64,000 nucleotides of DNA from assembly GCF_007995085.1 (NCBI RefSeq), contig NZ_VOQS01000003.1, positions 2,976,001 through 3,040,000 of the forward strand. The letters run 5' to 3'. The notes under the pieces are model-generated. The model saw only the letters and a list, made by a program, of their open reading frames with translations. It made no database searches and was not told the origin of the DNA. The DNA comes from Paraburkholderia azotifigens. Lineage in GTDB: Bacteria; Pseudomonadota; Gammaproteobacteria; Burkholderiales; Burkholderiaceae. Below are positions 8,424 to 17,533 of the stretch, in pieces (within the stretch, counting starts at the first letter, position 1; each line of letters starts with the position of its first letter). The position numbers were made by a program, and so were the translations under genes.

Positions 8424-9410
8424 TTACTTGAGGTAGTGCTTGGCGACCATCGCGCCGACCGTATATTTTGGATCGACAAAATTGCCGAGCCGCACTTTGC
8501 CGACCTGGCTCAGCATCATATACGCGTCCCACTTATCGAAGCCGTACTCCGCGGCCATCCACAGCACGAGTTCGCGATACGCAATACGTGTCGCGTCTTC
8601 GAGCGGCCGCGCGCTGCCGATGCTCATCAGGGCGTCCTCGTTTTCGAGCCGGGGCCAGTCGATCTTCCACTTCTTGATGAGATCGACCCGTACGGTCGTC
8701 GTGCTCTGATACTCGACGGCTGTGCCGCATACTTCGCCGTCGCCCTGGCAAGCGTGCGCGTCGCCGATGAAAAGCCGCCCGCCGGGCGAGCGCACGGGCA
8801 GATAGGTGATGCTGCCCGGCCCCATGTCGGGCACATCCATATTGCCGCCGTGCGAATCGGGCGTGAGCGAATTGATCGAATCGAGCTCCGGCGACAGACT
8901 CAGCGTGCCGATATGCGGCTTGTACGGTAGCGTGTTGCGCTTGCTCCAGTACACGTTCTCTTCGTCGATCTTGATCTTGCGCACCACTTCGGGCAAAGGC
9001 TCGTTGAGGAGCGCCGTGTAGTCGGTGCCCGTCAGTCCGCCGAAGTTCGGAATCATGCAGCAAAAGCCGTGCGGATCGTCGCCGCGCGGCGACATCTTTT
9101 CGATGTAGACCGCGACCACATCGCCCTTCTCCGCGCCCTCGATCATGATGGGACCGTTCTGCGGATTGAGGAACGGCACCGTCAGCACCTGCGATGGCTT
9201 ATCCGTTTCGTTCTTGATCTTCCCTTCGAACGCGTCACGCGTGTCCACCACCACACGATCGCCGGGCTTCACGTGCAGCACCGGCTGCGAATACGGCCCA
9301 ATGGTGTAGTGGAAGGTCTTCTGCAGTTCCTCGGTCAGATGATGTTCCACCGGTTCGCGATCGGCGCCGACGCCGCGCTTCATCATGATCGATTCTTCTA
9401 GCCATTTCAT
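8424..9410 (-). CDS. fmdA: Formamidase / acetamidase (FmdA_AmdA family)
   Basis: A 328-residue cytoplasmic hydrolase of the FmdA/AmdA family that releases ammonia and a carboxylate (formate or acetate) from short amides. Visible family marks are PVLHVKPGDRVVVDT near residue 45, the GDVVAVYIEKM strand, FGGLTG, DMGPGSITYLPV and the metal/active-site region IGDAHACQGDGEVCGTAVE. It is unrelated to the amidase at 2350. It lies 13 bp after the ATPase gene and 57 bp before amiC, inside a transporter operon. The same link of FmdA to an amide/urea transporter is known from methylotroph fmd genes. Formamide or acetamide is the likely substrate. Confidence 0.92.
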   Translation of the reverse strand: MKWLEESIMMKRGVGADREPVEHHLTEELQKTFHYTIGPYSQPVLHVKPGDRVVVDTRDAFEGKIKNETDKPSQVLTVPFLNPQNGPIMIEGAEKGDVVAVYIEKMSPRGDDPHGFCCMIPNFGGLTGTDYTALLNEPLPEVVRKIKIDEENVYWSKRNTLPYKPHIGTLSLSPELDSINSLTPDSHGGNMDVPDMGPGSITYLPVRSPGGRLFIGDAHACQGDGEVCGTAVEYQSTTTVRVDLIKKWKIDWPRLENEDALMSIGSARPLEDATRIAYRELVLWMAAEYGFDKWDAYMMLSQVGKVRLGNFVDPKYTVGAMVAKHYLK

Positions 9411-9423
9411 GTTCTGCTCTCCG

Positions 9424-10131
9424 TCACAGTGCCAGATACTGGCGTATCAGTTGCTCATCCCCGAGTTGCGCCGGGCTTAACGTGTCCACGATGCGGCCTT
9501 TGTCCATCACGCAGCAGCGCGTCGCGATGCGCTCGACCATACCCATGTCCTGCTCCACCAGCACCACGCCGATGCCCGTCTCGCGCGCGATCGTCAGCAG
9601 CGTCTCGCCGATCAGATCGACAATGGAAGGCTGGATGCCTTCCGATGGCTCGTCGAGCAGCAGCACCTGCGGCGAGCTGACGAGCGCCCGCGCGATGGCG
9701 AGCTGCTGTTGTTCCCCGCCGCTCATCGTGCCCGCCTTTTGCCGGTAGCGCGTCTTGAGAACGGGGAAGTAGCCGACAACCATCTCCCGCATCGACGCTG
9801 CCTTGTCCGGGTTCGCCTGCGCGCCGACCTGAAGGTTCTCCGCGACCGTCAGTGCGCCGAATATCTCGCGGCCCTGCGGCACATAGCCGATGCCTTTGCG
9901 TGCCCGCACATAGGGCTTTTCATGACCGATGGGCGCGCCGTCGAGCACGATCTGGCCCGCGTCGAGCCTGACGAGACCGATCAGCGTGCGCATCAGCGTG
10001 GTCTTGCCGACGCCGTTGCGTCCGATCAGCGCCAGCACTTCGCCGCGCCCGATACCGAACGACACGCCGTTGAGCACGCGCCCGCCGCCATAGCCTGCTG
10101 CCACGTCCGCGACTTCGAGAAGCGCGCTCAT
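9424..10131 (-). CDS. ABC transporter ATPase, LivF/UrtE type
   Basis: A 235-residue ATPase with Walker A GRNGVGKTT, signature MSGGEQQQLAIARAL, Walker B VLLLDEPSEG and a following VLVEQDMGMV switch. EGIQPSIV after Walker B is typical of LivF/UrtE. The ATG at 10131 overlaps the upstream ATPase stop by 4 bp (ATGA); a longer upstream frame is spurious. It pairs with the 10128-10838 ATPase to drive transporter 2. Confidence 0.93.
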   Translation of the reverse strand: MSALLEVADVAAGYGGGRVLNGVSFGIGRGEVLALIGRNGVGKTTLMRTLIGLVRLDAGQIVLDGAPIGHEKPYVRARKGIGYVPQGREIFGALTVAENLQVGAQANPDKAASMREMVVGYFPVLKTRYRQKAGTMSGGEQQQLAIARALVSSPQVLLLDEPSEGIQPSIVDLIGETLLTIARETGIGVVLVEQDMGMVERIATRCCVMDKGRIVDTLSPAQLGDEQLIRQYLAL

Positions 10132-10838
10132 GATTTCTTCCCCAGATAGACTTCCGCGACGTCGTCGCGCGCGAGGATCTCTTCGAGCGGGCCGTCGGCG
10201 AGCAGTCTTCCGCCGTGCAGCACCGTCACGCGCGTCGCGATCTGCCTGACGAAGGTCATGTCGTGCTCTACGACCATCATCGTCAGGCCGGATGCGGAAA
10301 GCCGCTTGATGAGTTCGCCCGTCGCATGCGTTTCCTCGATCGACATGCCCGCAACGGGCTCGTCGAGAAACAGCAGCTTCGGCCGCAGCGACACGGCCAT
10401 CGCGATTTCGAGCCATTGCTTCTTGCCATGCGACAGATTGCGCGCAAGCACATGCTCTTCCTGTTCCAGCAAGAAGCGCTGCAAGAGTTCTTCGATACTT
10501 CCAGGCCGGTCGTCCTTCGCGCGATACAGCGAGAGCTGCAGATGCTGACGTACACTCAGATCCGGAAAGACGCCGGGTATCTGAAACTTGATGCTCATCC
10601 CCATGCGGATGCGCTCGTGCGGCAGCACATGGCTCATGTCCCGCCCGAGAAAATGCACGCTGCCATCGGACGGTCTATGCTCCCCCGTGATGAGCTTGAA
10701 GAACGTGCTCTTGCCTGCGCCGTTCGGTCCGATCACGCAGCGGATCTCGCCCGCGTCGATCTGAAAGTCGATACCGTTGATCACCTGCACACCGCCGAAG
10801 TGTTTCTTGAGCGCGCGTGTTTCGAGCAGCACGGTCAC
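10128..10838 (-). CDS. ABC transporter ATPase, LivG/UrtD type
   Basis: A 236-residue ATPase with Walker [10 protein letters not shown], signature [15 protein letters not shown] and Walker [12 protein letters not shown]. The LSHG-KQWLEI signature is characteristic of the urea-transporter ATPase UrtD rather than LivG, which supports an amide or urea substrate. It overlaps the permease gene upstream and the ATPase gene downstream by 4 bp each. Confidence 0.93.
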   Translation of the reverse strand: MTVLLETRALKKHFGGVQVINGIDFQIDAGEIRCVIGPNGAGKSTFFKLITGEHRPSDGSVHFLGRDMSHVLPHERIRMGMSIKFQIPGVFPDLSVRQHLQLSLYRAKDDRPGSIEELLQRFLLEQEEHVLARNLSHGKKQWLEIAMAVSLRPKLLFLDEPVAGMSIEETHATGELIKRLSASGLTMMVVEHDMTFVRQIATRVTVLHGGRLLADGPLEEILARDDVAEVYLGKKS

Positions 10839-11941
10839 GATTTACCCTCCTCTTGCTTGAGCGGTTCGTCGAAACACGGGCGGTTGCGACCGTTACCAAG
10901 ATTGCGCTCACGCTCGAAGCGCCGCAATTGCCTTGCTACGAACGGCAGCAGGCCTTCGGGCGCGGCCAGCACGACGACCAGCAGGATCGCGCCCATCAGG
11001 ATCAACGCGTACTGGCTGCCATATACGGCGAGATTCTGCGAAAGCCACACGAGCAACGCAGTGCCGGCAATCGCGCCGCCGATGCTCTTGCGGCCCGACG
11101 TAGCAACCCAGATCACGGGCATGGCCGCAGCCGTGAGGCCCATCGTCGACGGCGTGATGTACGAGCCCCAGATCGTGTACAGCGCGCCCGACAAGCCGCC
11201 CAGTGTGCCGCCGAGCACAAAGACCAGCAACTGATGAAGACGGATATCGACGCCCAGCATTTCCGCGCGCTGCGGGTTCTCGCGGATCGCGATCAGCGTG
11301 AGACCGAAGGGTCCGTCGAGCAGCTTGCGCATGAACGCGTAGACGGCGATCAGCAGGAGCAGCACCAGATAGTAGAAGCTCGTGTTCTCCAGTGTGAGCG
11401 GCCCGCCGGGCCACGGAATCGTCAGCGGCGGCATGCCGCCCATGCCGTTGTAGCCGTTCAGGCGCGCTTCGCCGATCGCCCATTGCGGCCCCGCCGTCTG
11501 CGCCATGAAGGTTTCGAGCACGAGCGTCACCGATAACGTCACGATGCCGATGAACACGCCCTTGATGCGCCCGAAGAAAATCATGTAGCCGATCAGCGCC
11601 GCCACGACGACGCTCACCGCGATGCCCGCGCCGAGGCCGAGCCACGAATCGAACCATGTGTCGCCGAAGTTCAGCGTGAAGATGCCGTAGCTATAGCCGG
11701 CCAGGCCGAAGAACGCGGTCTGCCCGAACGACAGGATGCCGCCGTAGCCCCACATCGCGGCAAGCCCGACCGCGCTGAACGCCCACAGCAGACAGTAGGC
11801 GAGATTGCCGCTCGTGTTCGCGTCCACGACGAGCGGCAGACACAGTGCCACGACCCACGGCATGTAACGCAGCGCACGCGGTGCCGGGCCTGACGCAGCC
11901 AGTTGCGCTTGCGTCACCGATCGCTTCACCGATTGCTTCAC
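10835..11941 (-). CDS. Liv/Urt-type ABC permease (LivM/UrtC family)
   Basis: A 368-residue inner-membrane permease with about ten hydrophobic segments. Family marks are WGYGGILSFGQTAFFGLAGY near residue 65 and IRENPQRAEMLGVDI in the cytoplasmic coupling loop. A GTG start at 11941 is chosen: it overlaps the preceding TGA by 4 bp (GTGA) and GGGAGGAG lies just upstream. A longer open frame continues into the neighbouring permease gene and is not real. It forms the channel of transporter 2 with the LivH-type protein. Confidence 0.92.
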   Translation of the reverse strand: MKQSVKRSVTQAQLAASGPAPRALRYMPWVVALCLPLVVDANTSGNLAYCLLWAFSAVGLAAMWGYGGILSFGQTAFFGLAGYSYGIFTLNFGDTWFDSWLGLGAGIAVSVVVAALIGYMIFFGRIKGVFIGIVTLSVTLVLETFMAQTAGPQWAIGEARLNGYNGMGGMPPLTIPWPGGPLTLENTSFYYLVLLLLIAVYAFMRKLLDGPFGLTLIAIRENPQRAEMLGVDIRLHQLLVFVLGGTLGGLSGALYTIWGSYITPSTMGLTAAAMPVIWVATSGRKSIGGAIAGTALLVWLSQNLAVYGSQYALILMGAILLVVVLAAPEGLLPFVARQLRRFERERNLGNGRNRPCFDEPLKQEEGKS

Positions 11942-12819
11942 GTCTCCTCCCGGCGCAAGCGCATGAACAGGTTGCCGAGCCCTTGCGGCATCAAGCGGAT
12001 CACCACGATCACTGCGACGAGCAGGCCGATCTGTCCGAACAGCTGACCGTAGCACGCGGTGAGCGCGGCCTGGATGATCGCCAGCACGCCGGCCGCCGGC
12101 GTCGTGCCGGCAATCACATTTACGCCCCCGACGACCACCGACACGAACGCCTGCACGATGAAGTTGCTGCCCATCGTCGGCACGGCCGTCATGGTCGGCG
12201 CGTAGAGCGCGCCCGTGAGTCCGGCAAGTCCCGCGCCCAGCGCGAAGGTCAGCGTGTAGAGACGATCCGTGCGCAAGCCAAGGCATTGCGCGATGCTGGC
12301 GTTCTGTATCGTCGCGCGCGCACAGACGCCGTAGTTGGTCTTGAAGAACAGTAGATAAAGCGCGAACAGAATGCAAAGCGCGATTCCCGGCAGCACCGCC
12401 CGATACGTCGAGAACGAATACTCGCCCAGCGAGAACGCGCCGAACGGCGTGCCGATACCTTCGAGCGACGGACCGGCGACGAGCAGCATGGTCTGCTGCA
12501 CGATCAGGCTGATGGCCCACGTCGCCACGACGGAATCGAACAGGCGGTCATAAAGATGACGAATCACGAGCCGCTCGATCACGACGCCCGCCATGGCTGC
12601 AGCCAGCGCGCCGAGCAGCATCGCGAGCGGCAGCGGCATGCCGTTCTTCGCCGAGATGATGGTGACATACGCGCCGCACATGATGAACTCGCCATGCGCG
12701 AGATTGATGACGCCCATCATGCCGAAGATGACCGCCAGCCCGAGCGCGGCCAGCACCAGATACGCAAAGCTGTCGCCGAACTGATAGATCAGCGAATAGA
12801 GCACCGACAAGGTGGCCAT
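11938..12819 (-). CDS. Liv/Urt-type ABC permease (LivH/UrtB family)
   Basis: A 293-residue inner-membrane permease with the family stretch GLAVIFGMMGVINLAHGEFI near residue 30 and GAGLAGLTGALYAPTMTAVP near residue 205. The ATG at 12819 has GGAG 7 bases upstream; an alternative start 42 bp further up adds a non-family extension. It lies 61 bp downstream of the binding-protein gene in operon 2. Confidence 0.92.
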   Translation of the reverse strand: MATLSVLYSLIYQFGDSFAYLVLAALGLAVIFGMMGVINLAHGEFIMCGAYVTIISAKNGMPLPLAMLLGALAAAMAGVVIERLVIRHLYDRLFDSVVATWAISLIVQQTMLLVAGPSLEGIGTPFGAFSLGEYSFSTYRAVLPGIALCILFALYLLFFKTNYGVCARATIQNASIAQCLGLRTDRLYTLTFALGAGLAGLTGALYAPTMTAVPTMGSNFIVQAFVSVVVGGVNVIAGTTPAAGVLAIIQAALTACYGQLFGQIGLLVAVIVVIRLMPQGLGNLFMRLRREET

Positions 12820-12880
12820 GATTGCTCCACTTTCAAAGAACGTGCGCGCCCTTCGACCCATCCGGACACGCCCGTTCGGG

Positions 12881-14125
12881 TCACGACTTCTTCGGCAGAT
12901 TCGACGGCGTGTATTGACGGTGATCCGGCTTGTTCGGCAGATCGCAGCCCACCTTGCCGAGCCAGTACGGCTGCACGTCGTCCCATATCTTCGGGATATC
13001 GACGGAATGGTCGTCCTTCACATGCACGAGAAAGATCGTATGGCTCGCATGATGGCTCTTCGGGTCGATGCAAACCTTGCCCTGCGCGCCTTCCGTACAG
13101 ATGCCGCCGCTCTCCAGCGCCTTGCGCACGGCATCCTGATTGGTGGACTTCGCCTTTTCGGCGGCTGCCTTGTAGAGGTAAATCGCGTCGTAAGCGTTGG
13201 CGGCTTCCTGATTGATGTACGGCTCGTTCGGGAACTTCGCGTGGAAGCGTTTCTTGAAGTCGTTGCTCGCGGGCGTGTCGACTTCCTCGACATAGTTCGC
13301 GGTCACGTACATGTCCTTCAATGCAGGCGGTTTGAAGCGCTTGTGCTCATACGCCTGACCGACGTTCACCGAACTCGCCATCGGCAGATTCAGATGCGCC
13401 GAAGCCTGCTGCTCGTAGTACGACGCCTGATTCGCGCCGACCAGCAAGGTCACGACAAAATCCGGTTTGGCCTTCTGGATGTTCTGGATGGTCTGACCGA
13501 ACTGCGATACCGACAGCGGGATGAATTCCTCGCCCACCATCGTGCCGCCGTTCTCCTTCACGATGTTGCGCACCCATTCGGCGGAGATCTGCCCGAAGTT
13601 GTAATCGGCGGCGATTGTGTACACCTTCTTGCCGAACTTCTGCATCATCCACGGAATCAGCGTCGAGAACTGCTGCTCGGGCACGGCGCCCGTCACGAAG
13701 GTGTTGGTGTCGCACACACCGCCCTCGTACTGGTTGTCGTACCAGTAGAGTTGATGCGCGCGATCCATGATGGGACGAATCGCTTCGCGCGAGGCGCTGG
13801 AGAACGCGCCGAAGATCACGTCCGGCTTGTCGGTCTGCACCAGCCGACGCGCGAGTTCCTGAAACTTGGTGTTGTCCGATTGCGTGTCGTACGCGACGAG
13901 CTGGATCGGGCGGCCAAGTATGCCGCCCTTGGCGTTGATTTCGTCTACGGCGAGCTGCGTCGCGTGAATCTTCGGGATGGTCGCCAGCGCGAAGTTGCCC
14001 GACGCGTCTTCGAGCAGGCCGACCTTCACGGGTTCGGCCGCATCCGTGACATTCGTGACAAGCGACGTGACTGCAAGTCCTGCAATGAAGGCCAGACGCA
14101 TCCAGCCGGACGGCTTAAGCAACAT
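12881..14125 (-). CDS. Periplasmic substrate-binding protein, UrtA/FmdD-like, first gene of operon 2
   Basis: A 414-residue binding protein with a Sec signal (LAFIAGLAVTSLVTNVTDAA, cleavage after DAA near residue 30). KVGLLEDASGNFALATIPK, WYDNQYEGGVCDTNTFVTG and IAADYNFGQISAEW are the amide/urea-binder marks. It captures the substrate for the permeases and ATPases that follow. The ATG at 14125 has GGAG 7 bases upstream. A longer frame to 14194 would translate the terminator hairpin and is rejected. As first gene it lies directly downstream of the leader attenuator, so the whole operon depends on read-through there. Confidence 0.9.
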   Translation of the reverse strand: MLLKPSGWMRLAFIAGLAVTSLVTNVTDAAEPVKVGLLEDASGNFALATIPKIHATQLAVDEINAKGGILGRPIQLVAYDTQSDNTKFQELARRLVQTDKPDVIFGAFSSASREAIRPIMDRAHQLYWYDNQYEGGVCDTNTFVTGAVPEQQFSTLIPWMMQKFGKKVYTIAADYNFGQISAEWVRNIVKENGGTMVGEEFIPLSVSQFGQTIQNIQKAKPDFVVTLLVGANQASYYEQQASAHLNLPMASSVNVGQAYEHKRFKPPALKDMYVTANYVEEVDTPASNDFKKRFHAKFPNEPYINQEAANAYDAIYLYKAAAEKAKSTNQDAVRKALESGGICTEGAQGKVCIDPKSHHASHTIFLVHVKDDHSVDIPKIWDDVQPYWLGKVGCDLPNKPDHRQYTPSNLPKKS

Positions 14126-14168
14126 GCGGATTCTCCAGTAATGGGCTCGAACTCCCGAAAATGCGAAC

Positions 14169-14210
14169 AAAAAAAAGCCCCCTGACGAACACACGGTTCG
14201 TCAGGGGGCT
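14169..14210 (-). terminator. Intrinsic terminator in the leader of operon 2 (attenuator)
   Basis: A perfect 14-15 bp stem (arms 14176-14190 and 14196-14210) with a 5-base loop is followed on the minus strand by eight T (14176-14169). It lies between the promoter and the first gene of the same strand, 44 bp before the ATG, so it must act as an attenuator and not an end-of-gene terminator. Confidence 0.9.
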
Positions 14211-14254
14211 TCTGTGCCGGACCCTCGGGCGGACATCGTTGTCGGGCCGCGAGG
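14204..14254 (-). promoter_or_regulatory. ANTAR-type tandem-hairpin RNA target (AmiR antitermination site)
   Basis: Hairpin 1 (14254-14223) closes with GAC/GTC around the hexaloop AACGAT (14240-14235) and has outer stems GGC/GCC and CCTCG/CGAGG. Hairpin 2 closes with GGC/GCC around the hexaloop ACAGAA (14215-14210), with GGG/CCC further out. Both loops have A at position 1 and G at position 4, the conserved feature of ANTAR-binding leader RNAs. The 3' arm of hairpin 2 (14209-14204) is also the 5' arm of the terminator, so the two structures exclude each other. The operon encodes its own ANTAR protein, AmiR. Confidence 0.75.
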
Positions 14255-14263
14255 AATGGATGC

Positions 14264-14293
14264 AGTCTAAAGCGCCGAATTTTGCGTTGTCAA
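14264..14293 (-). promoter_or_regulatory. sigma70-like promoter of the amide/formamidase operon 2
   Basis: On the minus strand a perfect TTGACA (14293-14288) is followed after 18 bases by TAGACT (14269-14264). The start would be near 14257, so the transcript begins right at hairpin 1 of the antiterminator, with a leader of about 130 nt. Confidence 0.65.
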
Positions 14294-14299
14294 CGCTGA

Positions 14300-14778
14300 T
14301 CAAAAATCCCTTTGCCGTCTGCGCGCGCGGGGAAACGCCGCATTACAGCCGCTCGACAGCCACGTGTCGCCGTGCTCGCAGTACGCGTCAGCGAGCGAGT
14401 GCCATGTCGATGCTCATAGCAGACACCAGTCAGCGGCACGTGCGTCTTCGCCCCCGTGTGCCGGTTCAAGGGAGATCGATTGTGCGCTTACGAGCGGTCG
14501 CGGTCCGGACCCGTTGCCGTCATTCAAGTCTCCACAGCGGCGATGTCCGTTTTCAAAGTCCAACCGCCAGTCGTTCACATCGTGACGCCTGCCCCTTGTC
14601 GGACTCGCCTCGCAACCTGCAACCGATGGGCAGACAGCGACGAACCCGAGAGTTCGTGAAGGTCAATATCCGGCGAACACTCCCGGTCAGATAACAAATC
14701 GGTAATCTGCGCGTCGTTGTTCGGTAATCAGGGGCCACGGAGAATAGAAGTTCAAACACCCTATACGGCACGCACATC
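14300..14778. other. Intergenic region, no gene recognised
   Basis: About 480 bp between the operon 2 promoter and the divergent cytochrome gene. Open frames here have no recognisable family features. It presumably holds the cytochrome promoter, which I could not place. Confidence 0.4.
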
Positions 14779-15363
14779 ATGTTGCCCCTCCGCTCCAGAG
14801 TTACGACGATTGTCACCACCGTTGCAGCGTTGTTCTTTTTGCTCGCCGCTGCAGGTTTGGCCTTCATGTATTCCGGAATGTATGACGTCTCGGCAAGTTC
14901 CAAAGACAACCCGATCATAGCGAAGCTGCTGCATGGAACGTACGAAGCCTCGTTGCACCGGCACGCCAGATCTGACGTCGCACCTGGCGACCTGCTGTCG
15001 TTTGAAAACATTCGTTCGGGTGCGCAAATGTACGACTCCAGCTGTGCCCTCTGCCACGGTGCACCCGACCGTCCACTGAGTCTCATCGGACAGGGTATTC
15101 AGCCCGCCGCGCCCTCGCTCTTGTCTGCCAGCCGTCGGAATAAGCCCGAGCTGATGTTTTGGACGATCAAGCATGGCGTGAACATGACAGCTATGCCTTC
15201 GTTCGGGAAGACGCAGTCGGACCAGGCGATTTGGCAAGTCGCCGCGTTTATCTACGCCGAGCGCGGAATATCGAAGGATAAATACGAGCAGCTCGTACAT
15301 GGCAACGCCCAGGTTGACAACACGGGTGTCTCTCTCAAAGGTCCGACACCGGGTAAAGAGTGA
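14779..15363 (+). CDS. Membrane-anchored cytochrome c
   Basis: A 194-residue protein with an N-terminal hydrophobic segment (IVTTVAALFFLLAAAGLAFM) and one haem-c site CALCH near residue 92, in the form ARSGAQMYDSSCALCHGAP-like. A downstream Met (TAMPSFG) is the probable axial ligand, as in class I cytochromes. The haem domain should be periplasmic and transfer electrons for an unknown partner dehydrogenase; no such gene is adjacent. The next recognisable gene is in the opposite orientation. Confidence 0.85.
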   Translation: MLPLRSRVTTIVTTVAALFFLLAAAGLAFMYSGMYDVSASSKDNPIIAKLLHGTYEASLHRHARSDVAPGDLLSFENIRSGAQMYDSSCALCHGAPDRPLSLIGQGIQPAAPSLLSASRRNKPELMFWTIKHGVNMTAMPSFGKTQSDQAIWQVAAFIYAERGISKDKYEQLVHGNAQVDNTGVSLKGPTPGKE

Positions 15364-15636
15364 CCATGCTGTTCCGATTCACATGCCCAGTCGATTGATT
15401 GATGCTCCTAGGTCTATAACATGAAGCGCGTTGCCATTTCTTGACGAATAGGCCTGAACGTCGACGAATAGCAATCCAGCGGCCGACCGCTGCCAGGTGC
15501 CAATCAACCGTTTCGATGACCGAACGTCAGCGTGAGCACAGGGCAGCTCATGGGCCGTTAATTGCCAATCGGTGTGCAATCAACGAAATCGTTTTGCGAA
15601 CGGCACACACCGCCACGCCTTTTCTGCACGCGATCT

Positions 15637-15843
15637 ATGCTAGACCGATATAACTGTTATTGGGAAACGGCCGCTAGCGAACGGCTCGACCAAAGGCTTC
15701 TTTACGTCAACGTGCTTAAAGCTGGTGCCAGCGGCGAGATTGCGGCAAGCGCCCAGACCAAGGGCATGCACAACAAGTTTATCGTCGATCCTGTCGGTGT
15801 TCAGGCCTTGATTCAACTACACTACAAAAAATTAGGGCGTTAG
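15637..15843 (+). CDS. Small hypothetical protein
   Basis: A possible 68-residue product (beginning MLDRYNCYWETAASER) with plausible amphipathic composition and no family I recognise. An upstream ATG at 15562 would extend it by 25 unlikely residues. Lower GC than its neighbours and no clear ribosome site make it doubtful. The rest of 15364-15872 holds nothing I can support. Confidence 0.25.
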   Translation: MLDRYNCYWETAASERLDQRLLYVNVLKAGASGEIAASAQTKGMHNKFIVDPVGVQALIQLHYKKLGR

Positions 15844-15872
15844 CCTAACGCGATAAACCTCTTTGCCTCCTA

Positions 15873-17533
15873 CTAACGATTCATCCCTCGACGACTTTCC
15901 AGGTATTTGTGAACGAATGCGATTGCCATACTGCCTTCTCCAACGGCGGAGGCGACGCGTTTGACCGGGCTCAGTCGTACATCTCCGCAGGCGAATACGC
16001 CGGGGATACTCGTTTCGAGCAGGTAAGGGTCGCGAGTTTCGGACCAGTGCCCGGCCTTAACGACATCGTCGCCCGTGAGCACGAACCCTCGTTGATCGCG
16101 CGCGATCTCCATCGGTAGCCATCCGGTCTCCGCATCTGCACCGATAAACACGAAAAGCCCTCCGCAGGCTTTCCAGCTCACCTCTCCATGTGACCGATCC
16201 CGCAAACAGATCTCAGAAAGACGGGAGTCCCCCGTACCGCGGTCACTTCCGAATCGAGTTGGACGGAGACGTTGGATTTTGCCTTGATCTGCTCGATTAG
16301 ATAGCGGGACATATTTTTCTCAAGCGACTCCCCGCGCACAACAAGCGTTACGTGCCGTGCATGATTGGCGAAATTCAAGGCGGCCTGACCGGCCGAATTG
16401 CCGCCGCCGATGAGGAAAATGTCAAGACCATGCGTAGCACCGGAATCGCCGCGCGAGGCACCATAATGGATACCCTTGCCAGCAAATCGGTCACAGCCCT
16501 CGATATCGAGCCTCCGCCAGCTGACGCCTGTCGCAAGGATGATTGTTCGCGCCTGAATGATGTCGTCCCCATCGAGGTGTAGACAGTGAGCGCCAATCTC
16601 GACTTTTCTGACCGATCGCGCAACCACGATCTCCGCACCGAGTCGCTTTGCCTGCTGCAACGCGCGGCTTGCAAGCTCTTCCCCTGATACGCCATTCGGA
16701 AAACCCAGATAATTTTCGATGCGCGATGATGTACCCGCCTGACCGCCTAGTGCCTCGCGCTCAAGGACTAAAGTGCGCAGACCTTCAGATGCACCATAGA
16801 CGGCTGCCGCAAGCCCAGCCGGACCTCCTCCGATAATTACGGTGTCGTAGTCGAGAAGGCTCGGCTGGGTACGCAAGCCAAGCGCTGTAGCGAGCTGTCG
16901 AGTTGACGGGCGCCGGAGAACAGCCCCGTCATGCAATTTCAAAACGGGAAAATCAGCTACCTGAAAACGTTCCCCGGACTCCGAAGACTGCTTCTCGAAA
17001 TCATCGGGCGCCTTCACCTCGAAGCTCACCTGATTGCGTTGCAAGAACTGTTGCAACGCCCGGCAGGCCGGATCAAGGCGATCGCCGATCATCGTCGCCC
17101 GAGGCATGGGCGGCTCGTCAGCGATTTCCTGCAGACCCCCGACGCGTTCTCGGGCGAGGAGACCCACTTTTACTGCGATTTCCCGGCATGAGGCCGCAAT
17201 TGCATAATAGTCTTGTGTGTCGACACGCATAACCCGGGAGGGCGAAGCAGCTCGGTAAGAGATAACGAATGGCGAACTCAACACAAGCGGCAGTTCACCG
17301 AACACACTTCCAGGCGTTCTCCAACCAAGCGTGCGCTCAACGCTATCAAAGACCTTGAAGGCTTCTATTTTCCCTTCCAGCACTGCGTAAAGTGCAGGCT
17401 CTCCGCCCTCATGTACGGCAAAATCTCCGGCTTGCAAATGTACATCGCCAGCGGACTTTGCCAAACGATCAAGTTCGCTGTCTGGCAGACCAGCAAACAA
17501 GGGAACCATTCGTATATCGTCTATCGTGAGCAT
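15873..17533 (-). pseudogene. cNMP-binding / thioredoxin-reductase-like flavoprotein, frame broken in a C run
   Basis: Two frames join into about 553 residues. The N-terminal 130 residues are a cyclic-nucleotide-binding domain (FAVHEGGEPALYAVLEGKIE, PGSVFGELPLVL). A short thioredoxin-like linker follows, then an FAD/NAD(P) oxidoreductase with GGGPAGLAAAVYGASEGL, ENYLGFPNG and GGGNSAGQAA. The usual CxxC redox pair is absent (IHYGASRGDSGATHG), as in related non-thioredoxin-reducing enzymes. The frame changes at the five-base C run 16229-16233; a sixth base restores VRG-DSRLSEICLRDRS. C-terminal marks TSIPGVFACGDVR are intact. Possibly a sequencing error. Confidence 0.82.

Noticed and set aside
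14126..14194. Longer start of the binding-protein gene at 14194
   Set aside because: It would translate through the terminator hairpin and lacks a ribosome site; ATG 14125 has GGAG and a proper signal peptide.
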